Source: CAVZTA01 sp963778025
GTDB lineage: Bacteria > Chloroflexota > Limnocylindria > Limnocylindrales > CSP1-4
Assembly (NCBI GenBank): GCA_963778025.1
Contig: CAVZTA010000006.1
Span: forward strand, 62,001-126,000
Length of the DNA stretch: 64,000 bases
Direction: 5' to 3'
The notes below the pieces were generated by a model. The model searched no databases, was not told where the DNA came from, and was given only the letters and a program-made list of their open reading frames with translations. A program made the position numbers and the translations under genes. Below, piece after piece: positions 23,316-32,382 of the stretch; position 1 is the first letter of the stretch, and every line of letters begins with the position of its first letter.

Positions 23316-24032
23316 CGGCCGGCCGCGTGGACCGGCCGCCCACGATCATCGCCATGGGCGGTGGCGGCTTCAGTCAGCCGCCGGACGGACCCGCGTCTCG
23401 ACGAGTACGTGCTCGCGCGCGACCGGCGTCGACCGGCCGCGGGTGTGCTTCCTGCCGACCGCCACGAGCAACGTGAGACCGCTACCTGGCGACGTTCTAC
23501 CCCGCGTTCGCAAGCAGGACCGAGCCGATGCACCTCGACCTGTTCGTCCGCGACGGTCGCGACCTCCGGACGACGCTGCTGGCGCAGGACGTGATGCTAC
23601 GTGGGCGGCGGCAACACCGCGAACATGCTCGCGATCTGGCGCGTGCACGGCGTCGACCGGATCCTGCGTGAGGCGTGGGCGGCAGCGGCGTCGTCCTGGC
23701 CGGCCTCTCGGCCGGTGGTCTGTGCTGGTTCGAGCAGGGCGTCGACGGACTCGTTCGGCCCGGGGCTCGCCGCGCTCGATGGGCTGCGGGATTCCTGCCC
23801 GGGGCGTTCTGCCCGCACTACGACGGCGAGGCGATGCGGCGCCCGCGCCTCCACGAGCTGGTCGGCGCGGGGACGCTCGGTCCGACGGTCGCGTGCGACG
23901 ACGGCGCCGCGGTCCACTTCCGCGACCGGCGTCCTGCTCGAAGCGGTCGCGGAGCGCGCCGGCGCGACGGCGTACCGCGTCGAGCTCGTCGACGGAGCGG
24001 TGCGCGACCGCGATCCTACGGCGCCTTCCTAG
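23312..24032 (+). pseudogene. peptidase E-like (S51) gene broken by multiple frameshifts
   Basis: Pieces of one protein appear across three frames in order: PPTIIAMGGGGFSQPPD, RLDEYVLARDR, VCFLPTATSN, HLDLFVRDGRDLRTTLLAQD, GGGNTANMLAIWRVHGVDRI, VVLAGLSAGGLCWFEQGVDG (GxSAG nucleophile), FLPGAFCPHYDGE and AGATAYRVELVDGAVRD. Together they cover a whole family S51 dipeptidase, which cleaves Asp-X dipeptides. At least five frame switches are needed. Either a true pseudogene or several sequencing errors; the catalytic Ser motif is intact. Coupled to the small membrane peptide by an ATGA overlap. Confidence 0.68.
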
Positions 24033-24071
24033 CGAGCGTGCGCGAGAGGCGCTGCCGACGCGGCGCCTCCC

Positions 24072-24662
24072 TCAGGCGAGCGCCACCCAGCGGCCGGACC
24101 AGCGGGCGATCGGTCGGACGGCGGCCTCGCCCTCCTCGACGCGCCGGCGCGCGGCGGCCATGGCGACGGTCTCGCCCCAGCCCGGCGGCACGAGGCCCGG
24201 GGCGAGATCGGCGAGCGGCGCGAGGACGAACAGGCGGCGCTGCGCGTCGGGGTGCGGCACCGTCAGGGCGAGGCCCTGCTTCGCCGGGTCGAGCGACTCG
24301 GTGCCCGGGATCCGCGGGACGGAGCCCGCCCATCGGCCGAAGACCAGGAGGTCGAGATCGAGCTCACGCGGACCCCAGCGGGCACGGGCCTGGCGGCCGA
24401 ACGCGTGCTCGAGGCCCTTGAGCGCGGCGAGCAGGCCCGAGGCGCCCAGCTCGCCGCCCGGCGTGGTGAGCCGCAACGCGACCACGGCGTTGCGGAACTC
24501 GGGCTGGTCGAGGACGCCGACGGGTGCGGTCGCATACAGGCGAGAGACGCCGACCACGCGCATGTGGGGCAGGTCGTCGAGGGCGTGGATCGCGTCCGCC
24601 ATCGTCGCCGTGGCATCACCCAGGTTCGACCCCAGGCCGACATAGGCTCGGGTGCGCGGCAC
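24072..24662 (-). CDS. folK: 6-hydroxymethyl-7,8-dihydropterin pyrophosphokinase (FolK)
   Basis: 196 residues from GTG 24662, preceded by GGAGGT. HPPK motifs: AYVGLGSNLGDATATM, LYATAPVGVLDQPEFRNAVV, ARWGPRELDLDLLVFG (Mg-binding DLDL) and LTVPHPDAQRRLFVLAPLAD. It transfers pyrophosphate from ATP to hydroxymethyldihydropterin in folate synthesis. The uninterrupted frame extends far upstream through the neighbouring plus-strand genes, but that part is antisense and not coding. Divergent from the gene at 24696, 33 bases apart. Confidence 0.88.
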   Translation of the reverse strand: MPRTRAYVGLGSNLGDATATMADAIHALDDLPHMRVVGVSRLYATAPVGVLDQPEFRNAVVALRLTTPGGELGASGLLAALKGLEHAFGRQARARWGPRELDLDLLVFGRWAGSVPRIPGTESLDPAKQGLALTVPHPDAQRRLFVLAPLADLAPGLVPPGWGETVAMAAARRRVEEGEAAVRPIARWSGRWVALA

Positions 24663-24695
24663 GACCACCTCCGATGCGTGTGCGACAGTCTGCCG

Positions 24696-25761
24696 ATGCC
24701 GCGCGCCGTCGTCCGGATCGTCCATCACGCACCGGGACCCGCGGCCGGTCCGCTGGAACGGACCCTGGCGTCGATGCGGCTGGCAGCGGCCGAGCGGCTC
24801 GTCGGACGTTTCGCGGGGCTTGGCGCGGAGGTCGCGATCGTCGAGGGCGACCCGCGGGCGCGGTCGTTCGGCGAGCGACTCCGCGGGCTCCTGGATCGAG
24901 TCGCGCCCGATGGCGGGCTCGTCGTGCTCGGCTCCGGCGTGGCGCCGGGGGCGAGCGGGTCCGACCTCGCCCCGTTCGTGGCTGCCGCCGCAAGCGGCGA
25001 ACGGGTCGCGCTCGCGAACAACCGCTACTCGGCGGATCTGGTGGCCATCGGCTGCGCGGGGTCGATCGCGGCGGCGATCCCGGACCTCCCCTCCGACAAC
25101 GCGCTGCCACGCTGGCTCGAGGAGGTCGCGGGCTACCGCGTCACGGACCTGCGCGGCCGGCGTCGGCTCCAGCTGGATCTCGATAGCCCGCTCGATGGTG
25201 TCGTCCTCGGGCTGCCCGAAGCGCGGATCGACGAGACGGCGACGGTGCGTGAGACGCTGGCACGGGTGCGGACCGTGGCGCACGACCGCCGGGCCGAGCT
25301 GGTGCTGGCGGGCCGCACCTCGGCGGCCACGGTCCGCTGGGCGGAACGACGCCTTCCGGCCCGGGTCCGCGCGCTGATCGAGGAGCGGGGCCTCCGCGCC
25401 TCCAGCCGGCTCGCGCTCGGGGATGTGGGTGCGCCGCCCGGTCGGGCACCGCGCTCGGTCGTCGGTCTCCTGCTCGACCGCGTCGGTCCCGAGCGCCTGG
25501 GGAGCATCCTCGCGGAGCTCGGCGACGGCGCGCTCATCGACAGCCGGGTGCTCCTGGCGCATCACCTCGGCGCCGGCGAGGACGCTTGGCCGGCCCCCGA
25601 GGATCGCTTCGCCTCGGACCTGCTGCTGCCCGGATCGGATCGCCGATCCGTGGCTCCGCGCGCTCACTCGGGCCGCGCGCGAGGCGCCGATCCCGATCGT
25701 GCTCGGCGGCCACACGCTCATCGGGCCCGGGCTGCCGCTCGCGCTCCGGGACCGCGCATGA
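24696..25761 (+). CDS. unrecognised protein, nucleotidyltransferase-like N-terminal half (one frameshift)
   Basis: About 354 residues after correcting a shift near 25635-25645 (GATC-rich). The N-terminal half has GT-A/MobA/CofC-like features: VVLGSGVAPGASG, ALANNRYSADLVAIG, LPSDNALPRWLEEVAG and LQLDLDSPLD near residue 170, reminiscent of the D(V/I)DTPxDL motif of CofC/MobA. The C-terminal half (VVGLLLDRVGPERLGSILAE, GDGALIDSRVLLAHHLGAGE, EDRFASDLLL and, in the corrected frame, IADPWLRALTRAAREAPIPI) has no family I can name. The stop overlaps the next start (ATGA), so it is coupled to the MidA-like methyltransferase. Confidence 0.55.
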
Positions 25762-26949
25762 GCGACATCCGGGTCGAGCTCCGGCGCGACCCCCCGCCGG
25801 ACCCGGCATCCGTCGGCGACGATCCCGAGCTGGTCGCCCGGATCCGCGCCGAGATCGCGGACCGCGGGCCGATGACGTTCGCGCGGTTCATGGAGCTCGC
25901 CCTGTACGAGCCGGGTCACGGCTACTACCGCCGACCCGCGGCCGCACCCGGCCGCGACGGCGACTTCCTGACCGCGCCCGAGCTCCATCCGATCTTCGGC
26001 GCCGCCGATCGCCCGCCTCGCGGAGCAGGCGTGGAACGCCCTCGACCGCCCGTCGTCGTTCGTCGTCGAGGAGCACGGGGCGGGCACCGGGGCGCTCGCC
26101 CTGGCGATCCTGGACGGCCTCCGCGTCGATGGCAGCCCGCTCGCCGGCGCCATCCGCTACCGGCCGATCGACATCGAGGTCGCGCGCCTCACCGCGGCCA
26201 GGGAGCGGCTCGAAGCTGCCGGCGTCGCCGATCGACTGGTCACGGACGACGGGACCGCCCCGGACCTCATCCTCGCCAACGAGGTCCTCGATGCGCTGCC
26301 GGTGCACCGGGTCGTCATGCGCGACCGCCTGGTCGAGCGCTTCGTCACGACGACCGAGGGTGGGTTCGCAGCGATCGACGGAGCGCCGTCCAGCGAGGCC
26401 CTCCAGGCGCATCTCGTGGACGACGGCGTGACCCTGGCCCGCGACCAGGAGACGGAGATCCCGCTTGCGGCCGACGGATGGCTCGCGGACGTGACGCGAC
26501 CGCTCCGGCGGGGGCTGGTCGTCATCATCGACTACGGCGCGGAAGGGCGCGACCTCCACGGCCCAGCTCGCCCGGCGGGCAGCCTGCGCACGTTCGCCCG
26601 CCACACCGTCGGTGACGATCCGTTCATCCGGGTCGGCCGCCAGGACCTGACGACCCACGTGTGCCTCACGGGCGTGCGGCGCGCGGCGGCCGCGGCCGGG
26701 CTGCTGCCCATCGCCGAGACGACGCAGGCGGAGCTGCTCGTCGGGTCCGGGGCCGGCGACATCGTCGCGCGCTCGCTGAGCGGACCCGACGCCTCGCTGG
26801 AGCGGGCCCTGGAGCTCCGGTCGTCGCTCGCCCGGCTGCTCGACCCGCGCAAGCTCGGCGGCTACCACGTCCTCGCGTTCGGTCGCGGCCTGCCCGACGG
26901 CTTCGAGCTCCCGGCGCTGGCGCGGGTCAAGCCTCGCTGGACCGGATAG
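25758..26949 (+). CDS. MidA/NDUFAF7-like SAM-dependent methyltransferase (one frameshift)
   Basis: About 396 residues after a one-base correction near 26005 (GCCGATCGCC). COG1565 motifs in order: MTFARFMELALYEPGHGYYR, GDFLTAPELHPIFG, VVEEHGAGTGALALAIL (SAM motif I), LILANEVLDALPVHRVV, VVIIDYGAEGRD and a DPFIRVGRQDLTTHV block. Human NDUFAF7 dimethylates an arginine of the complex I 49-kDa subunit (NuoD homologue) and is needed for assembly. Here the gene lies immediately upstream of the nuo operon, about 450 bases before nuoA and on the same strand, supporting a complex I maturation role in this bacterium. Confidence 0.82.
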
Positions 26950-26995
26950 GGCATCCACCCGAGTCGACGCGGCCACCGGCCGGGACGCAGTCTGC

Positions 26996-27024
26996 GGCGT
27001 GGAGCCTCGGGGGGCTCTACCGCC
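26996..27024 (+). terminator. hairpin after midA-like gene
   Basis: GGCG-TGGAGCC pairs with GGCTCTA-C-CGCC around a TCGGGG loop, eleven pairs with one bulge and one G-U. It lies 47 bases after the methyltransferase stop and probably separates it from nuo transcription. No T-tract. Confidence 0.42.
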
Positions 27025-27287
27025 GGGGGTCGGGACGTGATCCAGGTACGCGCGCTCGGCGCGTTCCGGCCCCCGCCCAGCCTCGGGGAGGCGCGCGTCC
27101 GGGTCACGTCCCGCATGCACCGCCGCCAACGGCGTCGCGGCCCGCTCCTCTCGCCGCGACGCCGCTCGCGGCTCCCCGCGGACCCTCGCCGGGCCCCGCT
27201 CGACGCTCCTCGGCGGCACGTGTCCCGGACCCGGGATCCACGCTCGCGCCACGCTCGCGATGGCGGGCTCCACGAGGGCCGGGATGC

Positions 27288-27293
27288 TAGGAT
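27288..27293 (+). promoter_or_regulatory. putative nuo operon -10 element TAGGAT
   Basis: TAGGAT fits the TAnnnT pattern and recurs before the sortase-like gene (43889). It would give a nuoA leader of about 105 bases. No -35 consensus seen. Confidence 0.28.
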
Positions 27294-27403
27294 GAGGCTG
27301 CCGCGGAGCGCCAGCGAGGCGTGCCCGTGTGCCCATCGGAACGGACCGCATCGGGCGGGACCGGGCCCATCCGGCAGGTCCCTTCCCCGACACCGAGGAA
27401 CGT

Positions 27404-27769
27404 GTGGACCATCTCTGGTACGTCGTCGGGTTCGCCTTCGCCGGAGTGACGTTCGTCTTCCTGACGATCGCCGCGGCGTGGCTGCTCACGCACCGCACGA
27501 AGGGTGATGGGCACAAGGGCCTGCCGTACGAATCGGGCATCGATACGTACGGCGACACCCACGCGCGGTTCGGCATCAGCTTCTATATCTACGCGCTGCT
27601 GTTCGTCGCGTTCGACATCGAGGTCGTGTTCATCTACCTGTGGGCCCTGGTCTTCCAGGACCGCAGCCTCGACGCCGGCCCGCTCTTCCTGAGCATGCTG
27701 GTGTTCGTCGGGATCCTCCTCCTCGGACTCGCGTACGCCTGGCGCAAGAAGGTCCTGACATGGCGATGA
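27404..27769 (+). CDS. nuoA: complex I subunit NuoA
   Basis: 121 residues from GTG 27404 (GAGGAA just upstream; the longer frame from 27329 adds a non-homologous leader). Three transmembrane helices with the family blocks KGLPYESGIDTYGDTHARFG and FYIYALLFVAFDIEVVFIYL. Membrane arm subunit next to the quinone site. First gene of the operon; nuoB starts inside its end. Confidence 0.93.
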   Translation: MDHLWYVVGFAFAGVTFVFLTIAAAWLLTHRTKGDGHKGLPYESGIDTYGDTHARFGISFYIYALLFVAFDIEVVFIYLWALVFQDRSLDAGPLFLSMLVFVGILLLGLAYAWRKKVLTWR

Positions 27770-28542
27770 CTCACCCCGACGCGAACGACCCCACCAAGGA
27801 CACCAACACCCCGGCCGGCATCGGGACCGGCCCGGAGGACGCGACGCAGACGGCGTCCGACGCCCCGGGCAACGCCCCCGCAGGCCTCGTCGTGCCGGGT
27901 GATCGCGCGGTCGGCGCGCCGCTCGTCGTCGACAACTCGCTGTGGGTCTCGGCCAACCCGACCGCGTACGCGGGCGCCGCGGACGACACCCACCTCCGGC
28001 TCCTCGAGGACTCGCCGCTCGTCCGCCGCGACGACGCACGCTGGGGCGCGCTCCAGGCGATCCCCACGACCGCCGACAACGTCCTCGACCTCATCCGGAT
28101 GAACAGCCTCTGGCCGCTCCTGTCCGGGCTGGCGTGCTGCGCGATGGAGATGATGTCGTCCGCGACGTCGAAGAACGACCTTGACCGCTTCGGGCACTTC
28201 CCGTTCCGGGCCAGCCCGCGCCAGGCCGACGTGCTCATCGTCGCCGGGACGCTGACCACGAAGATGGCCGGCCCGCTCGTCCGGCTGTGGGAGCAGATGC
28301 CCGAGCCGAAGTGGTGCGTGGCGATGGGCGACTGCACCTGCTCCGGCGGCCGCTACAAGCGGAGCTACTCCACCATCGAGGGCATCGACCGCGTCATGCC
28401 CGTCGACGTCTACGTGCCCGGCTGCCCGCCCCGCCCGGAGGGCCTCATCTACGGGATGATGCGGCTCCAGCAGCTGGTGAAGGAGCAGCGGGGGCAGTGG
28501 GCCACGAAGCGCATCGGGCCGACGGTGCCGGAGGGCGTCTGA
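27760..28542 (+). CDS. nuoB: complex I subunit NuoB (cluster N2) with N-terminal extension
   Basis: 260 residues from ATG 27760 (AAGAAGG seven bases upstream; ATG 27766 is an alternative with an ATGA overlap). The core (about 95-260) carries the N2 4Fe-4S ligands: tandem Cys in SGLACCAMEMMSS, GDCTCSGG and VPGCPPRPEGL. The first 90 residues are polar and Thr/Ala/Asp-rich, longer than in typical NuoB. It passes electrons to ubi- or menaquinone at the junction with NuoD and NuoH. Overlaps nuoA; nuoC starts two bases after its stop. Confidence 0.93.
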   Translation: MAMTHPDANDPTKDTNTPAGIGTGPEDATQTASDAPGNAPAGLVVPGDRAVGAPLVVDNSLWVSANPTAYAGAADDTHLRLLEDSPLVRRDDARWGALQAIPTTADNVLDLIRMNSLWPLLSGLACCAMEMMSSATSKNDLDRFGHFPFRASPRQADVLIVAGTLTTKMAGPLVRLWEQMPEPKWCVAMGDCTCSGGRYKRSYSTIEGIDRVMPVDVYVPGCPPRPEGLIYGMMRLQQLVKEQRGQWATKRIGPTVPEGV

Positions 28543-28544
28543 GG

Positions 28545-29093
28545 GTGGACAAGGCCCTGCGGCGTCGCCTGGAGGCACGGTTCGGCGAGCGCCTCCTGCG
28601 ACCCGTGCATCAGCGCCACGACGAGACGGAGATCCGGGTGGCCCCGGCGGACCTGATCGAGGTCCTGCGCGAGCTCCACGACGACCCCGAGCTCGACTTC
28701 GTCTTCCTGGCGGATCTCGCCGGCGTGGACACCGGCGCGGCGATGCAGTCGGTCTACCACCTCTGGAGCCGCACCAGCGGCGACTGGCTGCGCGTCGTCG
28801 CCGACGGCATGCCGCGCGACGACCCGCGCGTCCCGTCGGTCACCGGCCTGTGGCCGGGCGCGGAGTGGATGGAGCGCGAGGCCTACGACATGTTCGGCAT
28901 CGTGTTCGAGGGCAACCGCGACCTGCGCCGGATCTACATGCCGCCCGAGTACACGAGCTTCCCGCTGCGCAAGGACTTCTACCTCGCCGACGACGCCGCG
29001 CGTTCGCCCGGCGGGGGCGTCCGGCACATGGAGCAGACCCACACGCCGCGCGGCGGCGACACGCAGCCGATGCGCCGGTCGCCGGGAGCCTGA
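28545..29093 (+). CDS. nuoC: complex I subunit NuoC
   Basis: 182 residues from GTG 28545. The 30-kDa subunit signature is present: EWMEREAYDMFGIVFEGNRD, LRRIYMPPEYTSFPLRKDF. The N-terminus is short and the last 25 residues are polar. Peripheral arm Q-module scaffold. Separate from NuoD (no NuoCD fusion). Confidence 0.9.
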   Translation: MDKALRRRLEARFGERLLRPVHQRHDETEIRVAPADLIEVLRELHDDPELDFVFLADLAGVDTGAAMQSVYHLWSRTSGDWLRVVADGMPRDDPRVPSVTGLWPGAEWMEREAYDMFGIVFEGNRDLRRIYMPPEYTSFPLRKDFYLADDAARSPGGGVRHMEQTHTPRGGDTQPMRRSPGA

Positions 29094-29097
29094 TGCG

Positions 29098-30330
29098 ATG
29101 ACCGCCGCGACCACGGGCATCCCGTCCGCCGACGACCCGCGCATCACGCTCGACCAGGAGATCGGGGTCTTCGAGCCCATCCCGCCGTACCCGCCGCGGA
29201 CGGAGCGCGAAGCGGAGTTCTACACGCTCGGCGACGGCGAGATGTTCCTCAACCTCGGTCCGCAGCACCCGTCGACGCACGGCGTGCTCCGGGTCGTCCT
29301 GAAGATCTACGGCGAGCGCGTCGTCGACCTCGACCCGGTCCTCGGCTACCTCCACCGTGGCGTCGAGAAGCTGTGCGAGGTGGCGGACTACCACCAGGTC
29401 ATCAGCCAGGTGGATCCGCTCGAGTACATCGCCTCGCTGTTCTGCGAGTGGTCGCCGGTGGTGGCGTTCGAGAAGCTGCTCGACGTCGAGGTGCCGCGAC
29501 GCGCCGAGTACATCCGGGTGCTGACGGGCGAGCTGAACCGCATCCTGTCGCACTCGATGTTCGCCGGCTGGATGGCGCTCGACCTGGGCGGCCTCACGCC
29601 GATCCTGTACAGCATGATCGAGCGCGACGAGATCGCCGAGATGCTCGCCGCGATCACCGGTCAGCGCCTGCTGTTCAACTACTACCGGATCGGCGGCGTG
29701 AACGGCGACCTGAACCACGAGTTCATGAGCCGCCTCGGCGACTGGATGACCCGGGCGCTCAAGCAGATCGAGCAGAACGCCACGCTGCTCAACGAGAACG
29801 AGATCTTCGTCCGCCGGATGCGCGACCTGGGCCGGCTCGACCGGGAGACCGCGCTGCGGATGGCCGTCACCGGACCGAACCTGCGTGCCGCGGGCGTGCC
29901 GTACGACGTGCGACGTGCGCATCCGTACTCGGTCTACCCCGAGCTCGAGTTCGACGTCCCGACGCGCGGTGGGGAGCAGGGCGGCGACTGCCTCGACCGG
30001 TACCTGCTGCGCATCGAGGAGATGAAGCAGAGCCTGCGGATCATCGACCAGTGCCTGCACCGCATGCCCGACGGGCCGGTGATGGCCAAGCTGCCGCGCC
30101 TCCTCCGGCCGCGCCCGGGACGCGCCTTCGCGGCGATCGAGGGTCCGCGCGGGATGTACGGCACCTACGCGATCAGCGACGGCACCGATCAGCCGTTCCG
30201 GGTGCGGATCCACGACCCGTCGTTCGTGCACCTGCAGCTCGTCGGGCTCCTGATGCGCGACAACCTCATCGCGGACACCATGGCGATCATGGCCAGCCTC
30301 GACCCCATCATGGGCGGAGTCGATAAGTGA
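29098..30330 (+). CDS. nuoD: complex I subunit NuoD
   Basis: 410 residues. The 49-kDa subunit motif LGPQHPSTHGVLRVVLKIYG (quinone-site His) and DPVLGYLHRGVEKLCE are intact, with LPRLLRPRPGRAFAAIEGPR and the terminal SLDPIMGGVDK. It forms the quinone pocket with NuoB. The conserved HRGxEK arginine sits near N2 and is a plausible target region for the MidA-like methyltransferase upstream. An unusual 40-residue N-terminal extension precedes the core. Confidence 0.95.
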   Translation: MTAATTGIPSADDPRITLDQEIGVFEPIPPYPPRTEREAEFYTLGDGEMFLNLGPQHPSTHGVLRVVLKIYGERVVDLDPVLGYLHRGVEKLCEVADYHQVISQVDPLEYIASLFCEWSPVVAFEKLLDVEVPRRAEYIRVLTGELNRILSHSMFAGWMALDLGGLTPILYSMIERDEIAEMLAAITGQRLLFNYYRIGGVNGDLNHEFMSRLGDWMTRALKQIEQNATLLNENEIFVRRMRDLGRLDRETALRMAVTGPNLRAAGVPYDVRRAHPYSVYPELEFDVPTRGGEQGGDCLDRYLLRIEEMKQSLRIIDQCLHRMPDGPVMAKLPRLLRPRPGRAFAAIEGPRGMYGTYAISDGTDQPFRVRIHDPSFVHLQLVGLLMRDNLIADTMAIMASLDPIMGGVDK

Positions 30331-30355
30331 GCGCTCACGGTCGCCAGGTAGCTCG

Positions 30356-31699
30356 ATGACGGCGGTGGGGCGAGCCTGGGGCAATCTGACCGTGCTGGGC
30401 AAGGTCATCCTGCCGCTGGCGTTCATCGTCCTCGTCATCGGGCCATTGGTCACCGTCCTGCTGGCGGTGTTCGTGGGGCCGGTGCTGGTCGACATCCTCG
30501 CCGCCAACCTGCCCATCGTCCGCTTCCTCGTCGCGGCGACCGTCGTGCTGCTCGTCACGCCGCCCATGGCGTTCGTGATCATCTACATGGAGATGAAGCT
30601 CATCGCGCTGATGAACCAGCGCATCGGGCCGGACCGGGTCGGGCCGTGGGGCACGCTCCTCTCGACGGTCCACGGCCTCAAGGTGCTGGCCAAGGAGGAC
30701 TTCACCCCCACCGGCGCCGACCGGATCGTGTTCACGTGGGCACCCGTCGTGGTCTTCCTGGCCACGGTCATGGCGTTCATCGTCATCCCGTTCGCGCCGG
30801 ACGGGTTCGGCGCGGCCGACATCAACATCGGCCTGCTCTACCTGTTCGCGGTCGGCGGGCTCACCGTCGTCGGCCTGCTGATGGCGGGCTGGTCGAGCTT
30901 CAACAAGTACTCGCTGCTGGGCGGCCTCCGCTCCGCCGCACAGGTCGTCAGCTACGAGATCCCGCTGACGCTGTCGGTCGTCGGGCTGATCCTCCTGTCC
31001 GGGACGATGAGCCTCCGCGAGCTCACCGAGCAGCAGGAGGGCTGGTTCACGAACTGGTTCGTGTTCCGCCAGCCGCTGGGCTTCCTGATCTTCTTCATCG
31101 CCGCCATCGCCGAGGGCAACCGGACGCCGTTCGACCTCACCGAGGCCGACTCCGAGATCGTGGCCGGCTTCGCCACCGAGTACTCGGGGATGCGCTTCGG
31201 GTTCTTCTTCTTCGCCGAGTACGTCAACGTGTTCGTCCTCTCGGCGATCATCACGACGCTGTTCCTGGGCGGCTGGAGCTCGGGCATCGGGCTGGTGCTG
31301 CCGATCGAGTTCAGCGTCGACCTGGCGTCGTGGGGCATCGGACTGCTGCTCGTCGTCGCCGCGGCCCCCATCGTGCTCACGCTGGTGTTCGCCACGCCGT
31401 TCCTGCTCGCGCGGAGCTCGATGCCCGCATGGCAGGCGCTCCTGCTCGGGTTCATCGCGTTCAACGTCGTCGCCGTCGGCCTGCTGTTCGGGGTCGGCTG
31501 GATCACGCTGCCGTGGGTCGCGGGCCTGGTCATCTTCCTCGTGAAGACCTTCATCCTCGTGTTCGTCTTCGTGTGGATGCGCGGCACGCTCCCGCGTGTC
31601 CGCATCGACCAGCTGATGGGCTTCGCCTGGAAGTGGCTGCTGCCGGCGAGCCTGCTCAACCTGTTCGTGACCGCAGCCGCACTGGTCGTCCTGCGATGA
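30356..31699 (+). CDS. nuoH: complex I subunit NuoH
   Basis: 447 residues, longer than the usual 320-350. Multiple membrane helices; family blocks MKLIALMNQRIGPDRVGPWG, ADGLKV-like VHGLKVLAKEDFTPTGADRI, SYEIPLTLSVVGLILLSGTM, NRTPFDLTEADSEIVAGFAT and EYSGMRFGFFFFAEYVNVFV. The extra length is an N-terminal 60-residue hydrophobic extension plus an expanded segment near residue 340. It links the Q site to the proton-pumping arm. Its stop overlaps the next ATG. Confidence 0.94.
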   Translation: MTAVGRAWGNLTVLGKVILPLAFIVLVIGPLVTVLLAVFVGPVLVDILAANLPIVRFLVAATVVLLVTPPMAFVIIYMEMKLIALMNQRIGPDRVGPWGTLLSTVHGLKVLAKEDFTPTGADRIVFTWAPVVVFLATVMAFIVIPFAPDGFGAADINIGLLYLFAVGGLTVVGLLMAGWSSFNKYSLLGGLRSAAQVVSYEIPLTLSVVGLILLSGTMSLRELTEQQEGWFTNWFVFRQPLGFLIFFIAAIAEGNRTPFDLTEADSEIVAGFATEYSGMRFGFFFFAEYVNVFVLSAIITTLFLGGWSSGIGLVLPIEFSVDLASWGIGLLLVVAAAPIVLTLVFATPFLLARSSMPAWQALLLGFIAFNVVAVGLLFGVGWITLPWVAGLVIFLVKTFILVFVFVWMRGTLPRVRIDQLMGFAWKWLLPASLLNLFVTAAALVVLR

Positions 31700-32382
31700 G
31701 CCTCATCCCCGGCCTCGGGATCGTGCGGGGCATGGCCCTCACGTTCCGCAAGATGTTCGAGCCCAAGGCGACCATCCGCTATCCGGAGCAGCCGGCCGAC
31801 GTCGCGCCCAAGTTCCGCGGCCGCCTCCAGCTGCTGTACGACGAGTACGGCACGCTGAAGTGCGAGACGTGCTTCCAGTGCGCCCAGGCGTGCCCCATCG
31901 AGTGCATCGACATGGGCGGCATCGACACCAAGGGCCGCTTCCACGTCCACTGGGGCCCGCCCGAGCAGTACGGCGAGCGGCGCGAGGAATCGGCGCTGCG
32001 CCGGTCGGGCCGGCCGGTGCCCGACCCGGCGTACACCCACTTCGAGGGCCTCGACGTCACCGCCCTCGATGAGATCCTCGCCCGATACGACCATGACCCG
32101 AAACAGTCGCTGCCCATCCTCGAGGCGACCCAGGAGGCGTACGGCTACCTGCCGGTGGCGGCGCTCAAGCACATCTCGGGGACGACAGGCGCGTGGTACG
32201 CGATGCTCTACGGGACGGCGACGTACTACCGCCACCTGCGGCTCGAGCCGCCAGCCCCGGCGGCCGGGACCGCCCCCGCGCCCACCGGCTCGACCGACGG
32301 CGGGGCCGACGTCGCCTACCGCGACGCGATGGCCAAGGCGCTCCGCCACACGCCGGGCCGGACCGAGGGCAAGCCCGCCTGA
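31696..32382 (+). CDS. NuoI-like single-cluster protein fused to a truncated NuoE-like domain
   Basis: 228 residues. Residues 1-75 look like NuoI: GLGIVRGMALTFRKMFEP and one 4Fe-4S motif C56-x2-C59-x2-C62-x3-C66P. The second NuoI motif is absent; no other CxxCxxC occurs. Residues 118-182 resemble the helical start of NuoE (DEILARYDHDPKQSLPILEA, TQEAYGYLPVAALKHISG, WYAMLYGTATYYRHLRLE), but the thioredoxin-like part with the N1a 2Fe-2S cysteines is missing and a polar tail follows. I checked the region for a frameshift and saw none. ATGA overlaps join it to nuoH and nuoF. Family parts are clear; the fused architecture is unusual. Confidence 0.8.
   Translation: MSLIPGLGIVRGMALTFRKMFEPKATIRYPEQPADVAPKFRGRLQLLYDEYGTLKCETCFQCAQACPIECIDMGGIDTKGRFHVHWGPPEQYGERREESALRRSGRPVPDPAYTHFEGLDVTALDEILARYDHDPKQSLPILEATQEAYGYLPVAALKHISGTTGAWYAMLYGTATYYRHLRLEPPAPAAGTAPAPTGSTDGGADVAYRDAMAKALRHTPGRTEGKPA

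Larger units (their letters stand above)
26950..27403 (+). other. intergenic region before the nuo operon
   Basis: 454 bases without a gene I can support; frames are Arg/Pro-rich. It contains the hairpin at 26996-27024 and the -10-like TAGGAT at 27288-27293. It is long compared with neighbouring gaps, so it probably holds the nuo promoter and leader. Confidence 0.55.

Noticed and set aside
24072..26153. 693-residue minus-strand protein containing FolK at its end
   Set aside because: Only the last 196 residues have FolK motifs; the rest is antisense to two plus-strand genes.
26950..27330. Arg-rich ORF before nuoA as a gene
   Set aside because: Composition, lack of motifs and no start signal; treated as intergenic.
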